In this document: piece by piece, positions 1-8,800 of the stretch
Position numbering within the stretch: position 1 is the stretch's first letter
Layout of the letters: the number at the start of each line of letters is the position of its first letter
DNA from: Candidatus Melainabacteria bacterium
GTDB lineage: Bacteria; Cyanobacteriota; Vampirovibrionia; 2-02-FULL-35-15
NCBI GenBank assembly: GCA_023250175.1
Contig: JAHFBD010000020.1
Location: forward strand, 1 to 16,921
Direction: 5' to 3'
Length of the DNA: 16,921 nt
Position numbers and translations under genes: made by a program
The notes under the pieces: model-generated
The model's input: the letters and a program-made list of their open reading frames with translations, nothing else
Told to the model about the DNA's origin: nothing
Database searches by the model: none

Positions 1-60
1 AAGACTTATTTTCACATTCGATTCAATTTTATTATTAATTGTAAGTCTTATGCCAGTACT

Positions 61-297
61 TTAGTTTAGGGAAAAAGCCATTGTTCTAGTTAGACTAAAT
101 GCCAACAAATTTTTCAAATCTTTTAAGAGATTAGCTCTTCCTACTATATCAAGGAGTTGAATCTCTTTTAACTCTAAGCCCTCAAATACAGAATTTAAAT
201 TGCCGTTAGATTCTAATATCTCTATTTGGTTTTTTAAAACCATTTGAGTAGTTGCCCATACATTTGTGATAGTTTTTGCATGTCTTATAAATTTCAT
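61..297 (-). CDS. hypothetical small protein (78 aa)
   Basis: I do not recognise this protein. It is 78 residues, has no signal peptide or clear membrane segment, and its middle is rich in Leu, Ile and Glu (about residues 25-68), which suggests a mostly helical soluble protein. It starts with ATG, and a weak Shine-Dalgarno (AGG followed by AT-rich sequence) lies about 11 nt upstream. It stops with TAA at 63-61. No neighbour on the same strand suggests a function. The reading frame is long for such AT-rich DNA, but chance is not excluded. Confidence 0.4.
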   Translation of the reverse strand: MKFIRHAKTITNVWATTQMVLKNQIEILESNGNLNSVFEGLELKEIQLLDIVGRANLLKDLKNLLAFSLTRTMAFSLN

Positions 298-553
298 ATA
301 ACTTAATTACCTACTTTATCTATCTTGAGTATACCCAATTACTAATAAGCTTCTATTAATGACATACTCTTTTATTCTATTTACACAACAAAAACCATAT
401 TCATTGGTTTTTTCATAATAAGTTTTGTAATTGGATGGAAACCTTTCAAAAGCTTACAAATAATAGTATTGGTGAGACATAGCAATTAATATTAAGAATG
501 ACTTGTTACTACCTAGCTAGCGTAATATTTCTAAGTAAACAACTTATAAGGTA

Positions 554-591
554 AGATTTTATCCCCAAATTATACAAACTTGGTAAAATCT
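554..591 (+). other. stem-loop (38 nt) of unknown role
   Basis: AGATTTTA (554-561) pairs with TAAAATCT (584-591), and CCAA (565-568) pairs with TTGG (580-583). This gives a 12-bp stem with a 3-nt bulge (562-564) and an 11-nt loop. No T-run follows, so it is not a standard terminator. It may be part of a structured leader or small RNA together with the stem-loop at 633-662. The pairing is seen directly; the role is unknown. Confidence 0.4.
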
Positions 592-605
592 GTAAGGCAT
601 TATAA

Positions 606-725
606 ATGGCAGACTGGAAGTACTATGGAAAGCCGATTTTGGGAGTGCAGCGAAAAAATCGGTGGTTAGGTAGAAACAATGACTTTATTAGTCACAACAA
701 GTGTCATTTCTGTTTTTTGGTGTAG
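606..725 (+). CDS. possible 39-aa basic peptide with CxxC (doubtful)
   Basis: This ORF is too short for normal ORF calling. It starts with ATG, has AAGG 8 nt upstream and stops with TAG. The product is basic, with many Trp, Tyr, Lys and Arg in the first half and a C-H-F-C motif at residues 33-36, close to the end. I recognise no family. The DNA is richer in G and C than its surroundings, as expected for either coding sequence or a structured RNA. The perfect 8-bp stem at 633-662 lies inside the ORF, so the two readings compete. Confidence 0.25.
   Translation: MADWKYYGKPILGVQRKNRWLGRNNDFISHNKCHFCFLV
633..662 (+). other. stem-loop (8-bp perfect stem, 14-nt loop)
   Basis: CCGATTTT (633-640) is perfectly complementary to AAAATCGG (655-662). 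The loop is G-rich. It lies 42 nt after the stem-loop at 554-591 and about 250 nt before the desaturase. There is no T-tract after it. It could belong to a regulatory RNA, or the pairing could be a by-product of the overlapping 39-codon ORF. Confidence 0.35.
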
Positions 726-909
726 AACTTGATTTGGAAGGGTATAATTAAAGGAGCAGAAAGAGAAATTAATCAATAAATATTTATTCTGAAAGAACAA
801 AAGTAAATAGTGATCACATACTCAAAGTTATCTTTTAAATTTAAAGTAACAATAACCGCAGTACTGATTAGATTAGTGTAATTCCTGTAAAGTCCGAGAG
901 ATATTTTCT

Positions 910-2028
910 ATGTCAACAACTATATTTAATAATCCTGACTCAAATGAAAAACTAAAACTAATTTCTAAGAATGAATATCGTTCTGTATTAAGAAAGTACA
1001 TATCTAGTGAAGCTTTTATTCCTGATACCAAGGAGCTCATGCGTTACTTTTTATTCATGTCTGCATATCTGTTTGGGATTTATAGCTTGATAAGTCTTCC
1101 GATAGTTTTACCAGTAAAAATATTTATATCAATTCTTATGGGCATATCACTTGCTGCATTAACTTTCTTTATGCATGATTTAATGCATGGAGCAGTTATG
1201 AAATCAAAAAAAATCACTTATCTTATCGGACTATCAATAGGAGTGCTAAATTTTTTTGCACCGCTCTTTTGGCAACGAGTACATAATTTCCACCATGCAA
1301 GGGCTGGTAATATAGATGATCCTGATCGCATATATACATGGAATGAAAAACCTAAAAATGCATTTGAGGAGTTTATCTACAAGTTAAGAGTTTCTAGCGA
1401 TTCATATAATACCTTCTTTAGTTTAATTGGAATGTCTCTAGGGTTCTTTTGGTACTTCTCTACAATGTTTTATGCTTCACTACAAAGAAAAACTGTTTTC
1501 AAAAAAACTAGTCAATATCAAGGAATAAATAAACTTTTTAAAACTAAAGAGTTATTTATTGTTTTTGGAGAGTTCTTCTTAATTTTTTCATTTCAGATTT
1601 TTTTATTTACCATTATTGCAAAGTATAATTTCTTAAATTATTTTCTTATTTCACTTTTGCCTATATTAATAACGCATTTTACAACCATGTTATATATTCA
1701 CACTAATCATTTTCTTTCACCACTTACAAATGATATAGATGATCCTTTAATTAATTCACTCTCCCTAAAAAACAGTTGGCTTGTAGATAAAGTATTTTCA
1801 AATTTTTCTCACCATGTAGAACATCATCTATTTCCAGCAATGAGTTCATCACATTATCCAAAGGTTAGAAAATTGCTTTTAGATTTGTACCCAAACCGTT
1901 TCCAGCTAATGCCAATGATTGATGCTATAAAAATGCTTTGTATAACACCGAGGATATATGGTGATAATACTCATCTAGTTACCTGTGATAATAAGAAACA
2001 ATTTAATTGCTTATTACCAAAGGCATAA
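910..2028 (+). CDS. membrane fatty acid desaturase
   Basis: This is an integral-membrane, di-iron fatty acid desaturase of 372 aa, which would introduce a double bond into acyl chains of membrane lipids using O2. Which position is desaturated cannot be read from the sequence. All three histidine boxes are present with normal spacing: H89-DLM-H93, H125-NF-H128-H129 and H302-VE-H305-H306. An extra H-T-N-H segment precedes the third box. Hydrophobic membrane segments lie at about 45-85, 107-120, 168-190 and 218-262, with the His boxes outside them. The length is usual for the family. The start is the first ATG, with GAGAG 9 nt upstream. The RRM gene follows 306 nt later on the same strand, probably with its own promoter. 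Electrons would have to come from a ferredoxin or similar donor not encoded here. Confidence 0.9.
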   Translation: MSTTIFNNPDSNEKLKLISKNEYRSVLRKYISSEAFIPDTKELMRYFLFMSAYLFGIYSLISLPIVLPVKIFISILMGISLAALTFFMHDLMHGAVMKSKKITYLIGLSIGVLNFFAPLFWQRVHNFHHARAGNIDDPDRIYTWNEKPKNAFEEFIYKLRVSSDSYNTFFSLIGMSLGFFWYFSTMFYASLQRKTVFKKTSQYQGINKLFKTKELFIVFGEFFLIFSFQIFLFTIIAKYNFLNYFLISLLPILITHFTTMLYIHTNHFLSPLTNDIDDPLINSLSLKNSWLVDKVFSNFSHHVEHHLFPAMSSSHYPKVRKLLLDLYPNRFQLMPMIDAIKMLCITPRIYGDNTHLVTCDNKKQFNCLLPKA

Positions 2029-2334
2029 AAGGCATAATTGATAGACAAAATTAAAGCAATTGTTAAACAATTGAAGAAATAAATAACAATCCTTAATTTA
2101 CATTTAAAACCAATTTTTTACCAATTTCATGAGATATTTGCTCTGAGTTAACCCTCAAATACACATACTCTGTGGTTTTTGTGGTATATTGTCTTAGCCT
2201 GGTTCTCAGGTGAATAGTAAAATTTTTTTGGTGTTTGTGATCTTGGGAGAGAGTATTAAGTTGTTATTTAAAGATAGTTTTCTTTTTCCTCTTTTAAAAA
2301 TTGTCAAGTACCTAAAAGAAAGAGGAAAATAATA
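2029..2334 (+). promoter_or_regulatory. long leader region of the RRM gene
   Basis: These 306 bases between the desaturase and the RRM gene contain no ORF of note. Near the left end, CAATTGTT/AACAATTG (2057-2073) forms a weak AT-rich hairpin without a T-run. A small CCTG/CAGG hairpin sits at 2198-2210. At 2176-2195 there is a TATATT that could be a -10 element, but no good -35 matches it. The last 50 bases form the hairpin that covers the ribosome binding site of the RRM gene, listed separately. A long 5' leader is typical of cold-induced bacterial mRNAs. Confidence 0.45.
2284..2329 (+). promoter_or_regulatory. hairpin sequestering the RRM gene Shine-Dalgarno
   Basis: TTTTCCTCTTT (2284-2294) is the exact reverse complement of AAAGAGGAAAA (2319-2329). 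The second arm contains the GAGG (2322-2325) that serves as ribosome binding site, 9 nt before the ATG at 2335. The perfect 11-bp stem can be extended by one G-U pair and closes a loop of about 24 nt. When formed it would hide the ribosome binding site, so translation would depend on melting, on an alternative fold, or on a protein binding the leader. Autoregulation by the RRM protein or temperature control are both possible; neither is shown by the sequence. Confidence 0.6.
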
Positions 2335-2634
2335 ATGTCAAAGAAAATATTTGTTGGTAACTTATCGTTTGAAGTTACAGATTTTGATCTCGAAGATCTT
2401 TTTAAACAACATGGAGAAGTACTTTCATCTAAAGTAATTCTTGATAGAGATAGTGGTCGCTCCAGAGGGTTTGGTTTTGTTGAGATGAACTCTGAAGGGA
2501 GTGCACAATCTGCAATTGATGCACTTAATGGAACTGAAGTAAAAGGAAGAGCTATCAATGTTAGTCTTGCAAAAGAAAAAGCAGATGATAGAGGAGGTTC
2601 CGGTGGCTTTAGAGGAAATAGAAATCGCTATTAA
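2335..2634 (+). CDS. RRM-domain RNA-binding protein with glycine/arginine tail
   Basis: This is a single RNA recognition motif protein of 99 aa that binds single-stranded RNA in the cytoplasm. RNP2 is I5-F-V-G-N-L10 and RNP1 is R44-G-F-G-F-V-E-M51, so the three aromatic RNA-stacking residues F6, F46 and F48 are all present. The RRM covers about residues 4-80 and is followed by a short Gly/Arg/Asn tail (86-99). Size and layout match the Rbp proteins that are abundant in Cyanobacteria and often induced by cold, though similar proteins occur in other phyla. The gene starts with ATG after GAGG (spacing 9), which lies in a hairpin, and it ends before a strong terminator, so it is probably transcribed alone. 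Its partner RNAs cannot be inferred. Confidence 0.93.
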   Translation: MSKKIFVGNLSFEVTDFDLEDLFKQHGEVLSSKVILDRDSGRSRGFGFVEMNSEGSAQSAIDALNGTEVKGRAINVSLAKEKADDRGGSGGFRGNRNRY

Positions 2635-2643
2635 CTCTTTGTA

Positions 2644-2663
2644 AGATGTGCGATCGCATATCT
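2644..2663. repeat. 20-bp palindrome centred on a HIP1 octamer
   Basis: The octamer GCGATCGC (2650-2657) is the HIP1 sequence that is over-represented in many cyanobacterial genomes. Here it is the core of a larger palindrome with 9 of 10 Watson-Crick pairs plus one G-T, starting 10 nt after the RRM stop codon. It is the only copy in the window. A single copy can be chance, but in such AT-rich DNA an 8-mer of this composition stands out. Confidence 0.5.
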
Positions 2664-2689
2664 GCAACATTGGTCAAATTTGTTTCGAT

Positions 2690-2735
2690 AAAGAGCATCT
2701 GTCCGATTTATTTGGCAGATGCTCTTTAATTTAAT
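2690..2735 (+). terminator. rho-independent terminator of the RRM gene
   Basis: AAAGAGCATCTG (2690-2701) pairs perfectly with CAGATGCTCTTT (2716-2727), a 12-bp stem. Two further C-G pairs are possible inside the 14-nt loop, which starts TCC and ends GG. The CTCTTT arm runs into AATTTAAT, so the U-tract is short but present. It lies 55 nt after the RRM stop and should insulate the glucan synthase gene from the transcript upstream. Confidence 0.85.
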
Positions 2736-2835
2736 ATGAAAGTATTGCTTCATTTTGAGCACAGGTAATATAAAGCTTTTATTTGTCAATTTATTTCTTT
2801 TGATACTAGCGTATGATTAACATAATAGGTGGAAG

Positions 2836-5800
2836 GTGAAATTAAAGCCGTCTTTTCTGAATATCATCAATCGTTTTGAATATCAGTCTATTCTTTCTGA
2901 TGAGAAGGCTGAAGAACCAATACGTTCTGAAATCTTTAGCATTGAAAGATTAAAACAACATGCTGAAAGCCTGGCACTTACTCAGGTCGTTACCAGCAAT
3001 CCAAAAAAAGGATATAGCCTGGCTGAGAGGCTAAAAAATAACAAGAAGATTCTACTTGATTGTTATCATACTATCGGAAAAGCCGTAAGTGAAAAACAAG
3101 CAATTACACCTGCTGCTGAATGGCTAATTGATAATTTTCATATTATTGAGGGGCAACTAAGAGATATAAGTGAATATCTCCCAATAGGATTTTACAAAGA
3201 ACTGCCAAAACTTTCTGAAGGATACCTTAAAGATTATCCACGTGTATATGGCTTATCGTGGGCTTTTATAGCTCACACAGATAGCCGTTTTGATCCTGAA
3301 CTTTTAACTCAGTTTGTGCGTACATACCAACACATTCAGCCTTTAACTATTGGTGAGCTTTGGGCAATAGCAATTACTCTTCGGGTTGTACTAGTTGAAA
3401 ATCTAAGACGTCTTAGTGTTCGCATATTAAGCTCTATGCAGGCACGCAAGAGCGCAGACAGATTAGCTGATGAATTATTAGGACTAAGCAGTGATATGCC
3501 ACAGGCTGTTGCGATTTTCCTGCAAGATCTTGAAGTGAAACAATTAAAAAAACCTTTTTTAGTACAGCTTATCCAGCGTTTACGATATCAAGATCCAACT
3601 GTAACTCCTACACTACAGTGGATAAATGAAAAACTTACCCAGATGAATTTAACGGCAGATGAAATAGTCTCACTTGAACACAATAATCAATCTGCAGCTA
3701 ATGTAACTATCCGAAATATTATTACCAGCATGAGACTGATTTCTGCTTTTGATTGGCGTACATTCTTTGAGTCAATTAGTCTCGTGGATGAAACCCTTAG
3801 AACAAATTCTGTTTTTGCTGCAATGGATTTCACTTCTCAGGATCGCTATCGCCATGCTATTGAAGAACTTAGCAGAGGCTCAAAATATTCTGAGATTGAT
3901 ATTGCTAAGCTTGTGATTTCAAAGATAGAGAAGTATAAAACAGAAAAACAATTAACAGGTAAACCTGCAGAAGAAAAGAAGACAGATTTAGGTTATTATC
4001 TAATTTCCTCAGGTAGAAGAATATTAGAAAATAAGATTAATTTTTCCCCATCATTAGGAAAAAAGATTCTAAATTTTTACATTTCAAATGCAAATCTTGG
4101 TTATATAAGCACGATTTTAATTCTTACTTTTACTTTATTATTTATTCCTCTCTTTATAAGTTTTGAGAAAGGTGTTTCTTTATGGGGACTTCTTATTCTT
4201 TCAATAATCGGACTCTTTCCTGCTTCTGATATTATTGTTCCACTGTTAAATAGGTTTGTAGTTACTGTCGTTGGACCACGTTATCTACCACGACTCAAAC
4301 TAAGTGATGGTGTACCTGTTTCTATGCAAACTTTTGTCGTTATGCCTGTTCTTCTTATTAATAAAGAAACAATTGAAGAACATCTTGAACAACTTGAAGT
4401 TCACTATCTTTCAAACCCTAATGGAATGGTATATTTTGGTCTGCTCTCAGACTGGAAAGATTCAGATACAGAAAGCTGTTCTGAAGATAAAGAGCTACTT
4501 GATATAGCAGCCAGAGGAATTGAGCAGTTAAATTTCAGACATAGTACTTTGCCTGACGGATATAAGCGATTTTTTCTCTTTCACAGAAAACGAATGTGGA
4601 ATTTGGGAGAAAATAAATGGATGGGGTGGGAGCGTAAGAGAGGTAAGCTCCATGAGTTTAACCGTCTTTTGCGTAGTGCTTCTGATACCACATATATTAC
4701 AGAGCTGTCTACAGTTCCAAAAGATATTAAATATGTACTCACTCTCGATGCAGATACAAGAATGCCAATGGGTATGGTAAGTCATCTGGTTGGTACAATG
4801 GGGCATCCGTTAAACAGACCTTATGTAGATCCAAATTCAATGCGGGTTGTAGAAGGTTATGGAATCTTACAGCCAAGAATTATGTCTTCTCTTCCTTCAA
4901 GAACAAATAGTTCAGTTTTTCAAAGACTTTTTTCGGGACCATGTGGAATTGACCCTTACACCTTTGCGGTTTCTGATGTTTACCAGGATTTATTTGGAGA
5001 AGGTACTTATGCGGGTAAGGGAATTTATGATGTAGATGTTTTTGAAGCAGTGCTGAAGGGACGGGTACCTGAAAATGCACTCCTTAGTCATGATCTTTTT
5101 GAAGGAATTTTTGCAAGATGTGGTTTTATAAGTGATATTGAATTTTTTGATGAATTCCCCTCTCATATAGAAGTGTCTTCTCTACGAATGGATAGGTGGG
5201 CAAGAGGGGATTGGCAACTTTTACCATGGATTTTTAGTCGAGAAGGCAAGTGTATTCCCCGCATTGGCCGCTGGAAAATACTTGATAACTTAAGACGTAC
5301 ATTATCTGCTCCTGCTATGTTGGTTACTTTAATCCTTGGTTGGTTTTTGCCACATGCACCTCATATTTTATGGACTTGTTTTGTTGTAACAGCTCTTTCA
5401 TTTCCTTCATTTCTTTCTTTTATTTTTGGACTTATACCTAACAAAATAAGTAAAAGAAAAATTGGTTCCTTTCGTATTCTTGCTTTTGATTTTTTAATTG
5501 GTCTTGAGCAAAGCATTGTCTTGCTTTCATTACTTATGTATCATGCCTTGCTTATGCTTGATTCTATTTTGCGTACTTTATACAGACTCTTTATAAGTAA
5601 GACTAAGCTTCTTGAATGGACTACTGCTGCAAAGCAAAAAACAGGTGCTAATCTCTTGCTAAGTTATTTTTGTAAAAGACATAAAGGAGCAATGTTTTTT
5701 GCAATTGTTCTTGGTTTATTATTCTTATTCTTTAAAACTGACAGTGTAATAATAATTGCTGCTCCTTTTATTCTTTTGTGGGTAATGTCACCTGTTATTG

Positions 5801-8800
5801 CATGGTTTATAAGTTTGCCACCAAGAACTGATCCTACAGAACCTTTAACCAATGAAGGAATAAAAACATTTCGTTTAATTGCCCGCCGCACCTGGAGATT
5901 TTTTACTACCTTTATAACAGAAAAAGATAATTTACTGCCGCCTGATAATTTTCAGGAAGATCCACAACCTATCGTGGCACATCGTAGCTCACCAACCAAT
6001 TTTGGACTTTACCTTCTTTCAACTGTAGCAGCAAAAGATTTTGGGTGGATAGGCATTGGAGAAATGGTAGACAGACTTGAATCTACATTGATGATATTAC
6101 AGAGTCTTCCACGCTACAGAGGACACTTTTATAATTGGTATGATTTGCAAACAAAACATCCGTTGGATCCTAAATACATCTCTTCAGTAGATAGTGGGAA
6201 TTTTGCAGGGCATTTACTTGTTGTTACTCAGACCTGTGAGGAGATATTACAATGTCCTTTACCAACTCTAAATAGAATTGAAGGAATCCAAGATACGCTT
6301 TTGCTTTTAAAAGAATCATTACTTAATATTCATGACAATAGACGTACCCTTATAGTTAATCTAGATCAGTTACAGTATGCTGTTGATGATCTTGTGAACT
6401 TTTTAAAAGATTTTCCACAAACACCTTTTGAATATGTTTCAAGATGGGAAGCACTAAAAATTAGTGCAGACATCCTGGTAGATATTGCAAAAACTTTTGC
6501 ACAGGAACGTGGAGAATCTGATAGTAGCGAAGTATTGTTCTGGTCTCTTCAAATCTGTTCAGATATTAAGAGTCATATAAATGACTATGTACAAATATTG
6601 CCATGGGTTAAATTACTTGATAAAAATAATTTGCCACTTGATCTCACAGATGAAGAAAAAAAGCAACTTGAACTCTTAAACAGTCAGGAAACTTTAAAAC
6701 TTTCACTGGCTGATTTATACTCACACTATGAGAAAATCGCAAAGACTTTAACAAGTTCTCAAAAAACAGATCTCCAAGCAGAGTCTTCTAATGGCGAAGG
6801 TTCTTCAAAGAGAAGAAGTTATATTGATAATTTGATTTATATGCTTGAGAAAGCATTGCATGCCTGCAAATCGATGATGGAGAGGTTTACCATGACCTCT
6901 GAAGTTGCCTATAAATTATTCAATGAAATGGATTTCAAATTTCTTTTTGATTATAATCGTAATCTTTTTTCTATAGGTTTTAATGTTACTGAGGACTGTC
7001 TTGATGCCTCTTATTACGATATGCTTGCTTCTGAGGCAAGGCTTACAAGCTTTATTGCAATTGCTAAGGGTGATGTACCCACTTCACATTGGTTTTGTTT
7101 AAATCGTGCTTTAACTCCTGTTGGTGGAAGAACTGCACTTTTATCCTGGTCAGGCTCAATGTTTGAATATTTAATGCCATCACTGGTTATGTATACTCCC
7201 AGAGGGAGTCTTTTGGATAGAACCTGTCGCCTTATTGTAAAAAAACAAATTGGGTATGGAACTGAGCGCCATGTGCCTTGGGGAATATCAGAGTCAGCAT
7301 ATAATGTCAGAGATAAAGCTTTTGCTTATCAGTACTCAAGTTTTGGAGTACCAGCTCTTGGTTTAAAGCGTGGATTGGGGGAGGATCTGGTAATTTCTCC
7401 ATATTCAACTGCCCTTGCAGCAATGTATTACCCAGGCTTAGCAGAAGAAAATTTTAAGAGACTTAAAGAAATGGGTACACTTGGACCTTATGGTTTTTAT
7501 GAAGCTTTAGATTTCACAACTACAAGACTGCCTGAAAATAACAAAGTAGTTATTGTTCGGGCATATATGGCTCATCACCAGGGAATGGCATTAGTAGCTC
7601 TTACGAATGTCATTTTTGATGGTGTTATGCGTCATCGCTTCCACGAGGTTTCAATAGTAAGAGCTGCTGAACTTTTACTTCAAGAGAGAACGCCACGTAA
7701 TGTTGTTGTAGCACATCCAAGATCGGAGCACTTACAAGCTAGCAATGTAAAAGATGTTGCTCAGGCTGCAATCAGACGTTTTGATTTACCACAGCTTCCT
7801 ACACCTTCAACACATCTTTTATCAAATGGACATTATACAGTTATGCTTACTTCAGCTGGTTCTGGATATAGTCGCTGGAATGATCTTTCAATTACTCGTT
7901 GGCGTGAAGATGTTACCTGTGATATGTGGGGAAGTTATATTTTCTTATATGATACTGAAAGTAAAAATCTGTGGTCTGCAGGATACCAGCCAACAGGTAT
8001 GAAACCCGATCACTATGAAGTAACTTTTGCTGAAGACAGAGTAAGAATAATTAGGCAAGATGGTGACATAGTAACCAATCTAGAGATTATAGTATCGGCA
8101 GAAGATAATGCCGAAATTAGGCGTGTTTCACTTAGAAATACAGGAATGAAAAACAAAGAAATAGAAATTACTTCTTATAGTGAAATTGTTTTAGCTTCTC
8201 AGGGTGCAGATGTAATGCACCCTGCTTTTTCAAATCTTTTTATACAAACAGAATATATACCTGAGGTAACTGGTTTGATTGCAACAAGGCGACCACGTTC
8301 TTCAAAAGAGATATCGGTCTGGATGGCTCATGTTATAGCCGTAGAGGGGGATACAAATGCTGGTATTGAATATGAAACTGACAGAGCTAATTTCCTTGGA
8401 CGTGGACATTCAATTAGAAGAGCTGTTTCAGCAGTAGAGGGACAGCCTTTGTCCAATACAGTAGGCGCAGTACTTGATCCAATAGTAAGCTTGCGTACTC
8501 GTATTCATATTCCACCAGGTGCTACAAAACATATTTCTTTTTCAACAATGGTTTCACATTCACGTGAAGAAATCATTGATCTTGCAGATAAGTATCATGA
8601 TCCTGCAACATTTGAACGTACTTCTACATTGGCATGGACACATGCACAAGTTCAGTTACACTATCTTGGCATTGACAGTATGGAAGCAAATTTCTTTCAG
8701 CATCTTGCAAATCGTATTATTTATTCAAATCCTTCTATGCGTCCCTCAAATGAAATTCTTAAACGGAATACTTTAAGTGTTGCAGGATTGTGGACTCATC

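Larger units (their letters stand above)
298..909. other. intergenic region with stem-loops, no secure gene
   Basis: This stretch of 612 bases separates the possible small minus-strand gene from the desaturase. It is very AT-rich except for about 600-670. It holds a weak A/T hairpin at 390-412 (8-bp arms), two better stem-loops at 554-591 and 633-662, and a 39-codon ORF at 606-725, all listed or discussed separately. The AAGGAG at 751-756 looks like a ribosome binding site, but no ATG follows at a usable distance. I see no convincing sigma-70 promoter for the desaturase. Confidence 0.5.

Noticed and set aside
390..412. A/T-rich hairpin with T-run, looking like a terminator
   Set aside because: The stem has only two G-C pairs, and no plus-strand gene precedes it; it lies upstream of the minus-strand ORF rather than downstream.
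2057..2073. CAATTGTT/AACAATTG as terminator of the desaturase gene
   Set aside because: The stem is almost all A-T, the loop is 1 nt and no T-run follows.
2304..2670. Two minus-strand ORFs overlapping the RRM gene
   Set aside because: They are shadows of the RRM coding frame; their products look like translated antisense of a conserved domain.
4528..4806. Antisense ORFs inside the glucan synthase gene (this one and several others)
   Set aside because: They lie opposite or out of frame with a strongly supported coding frame, lack ribosome binding sites and show no recognisable protein features.
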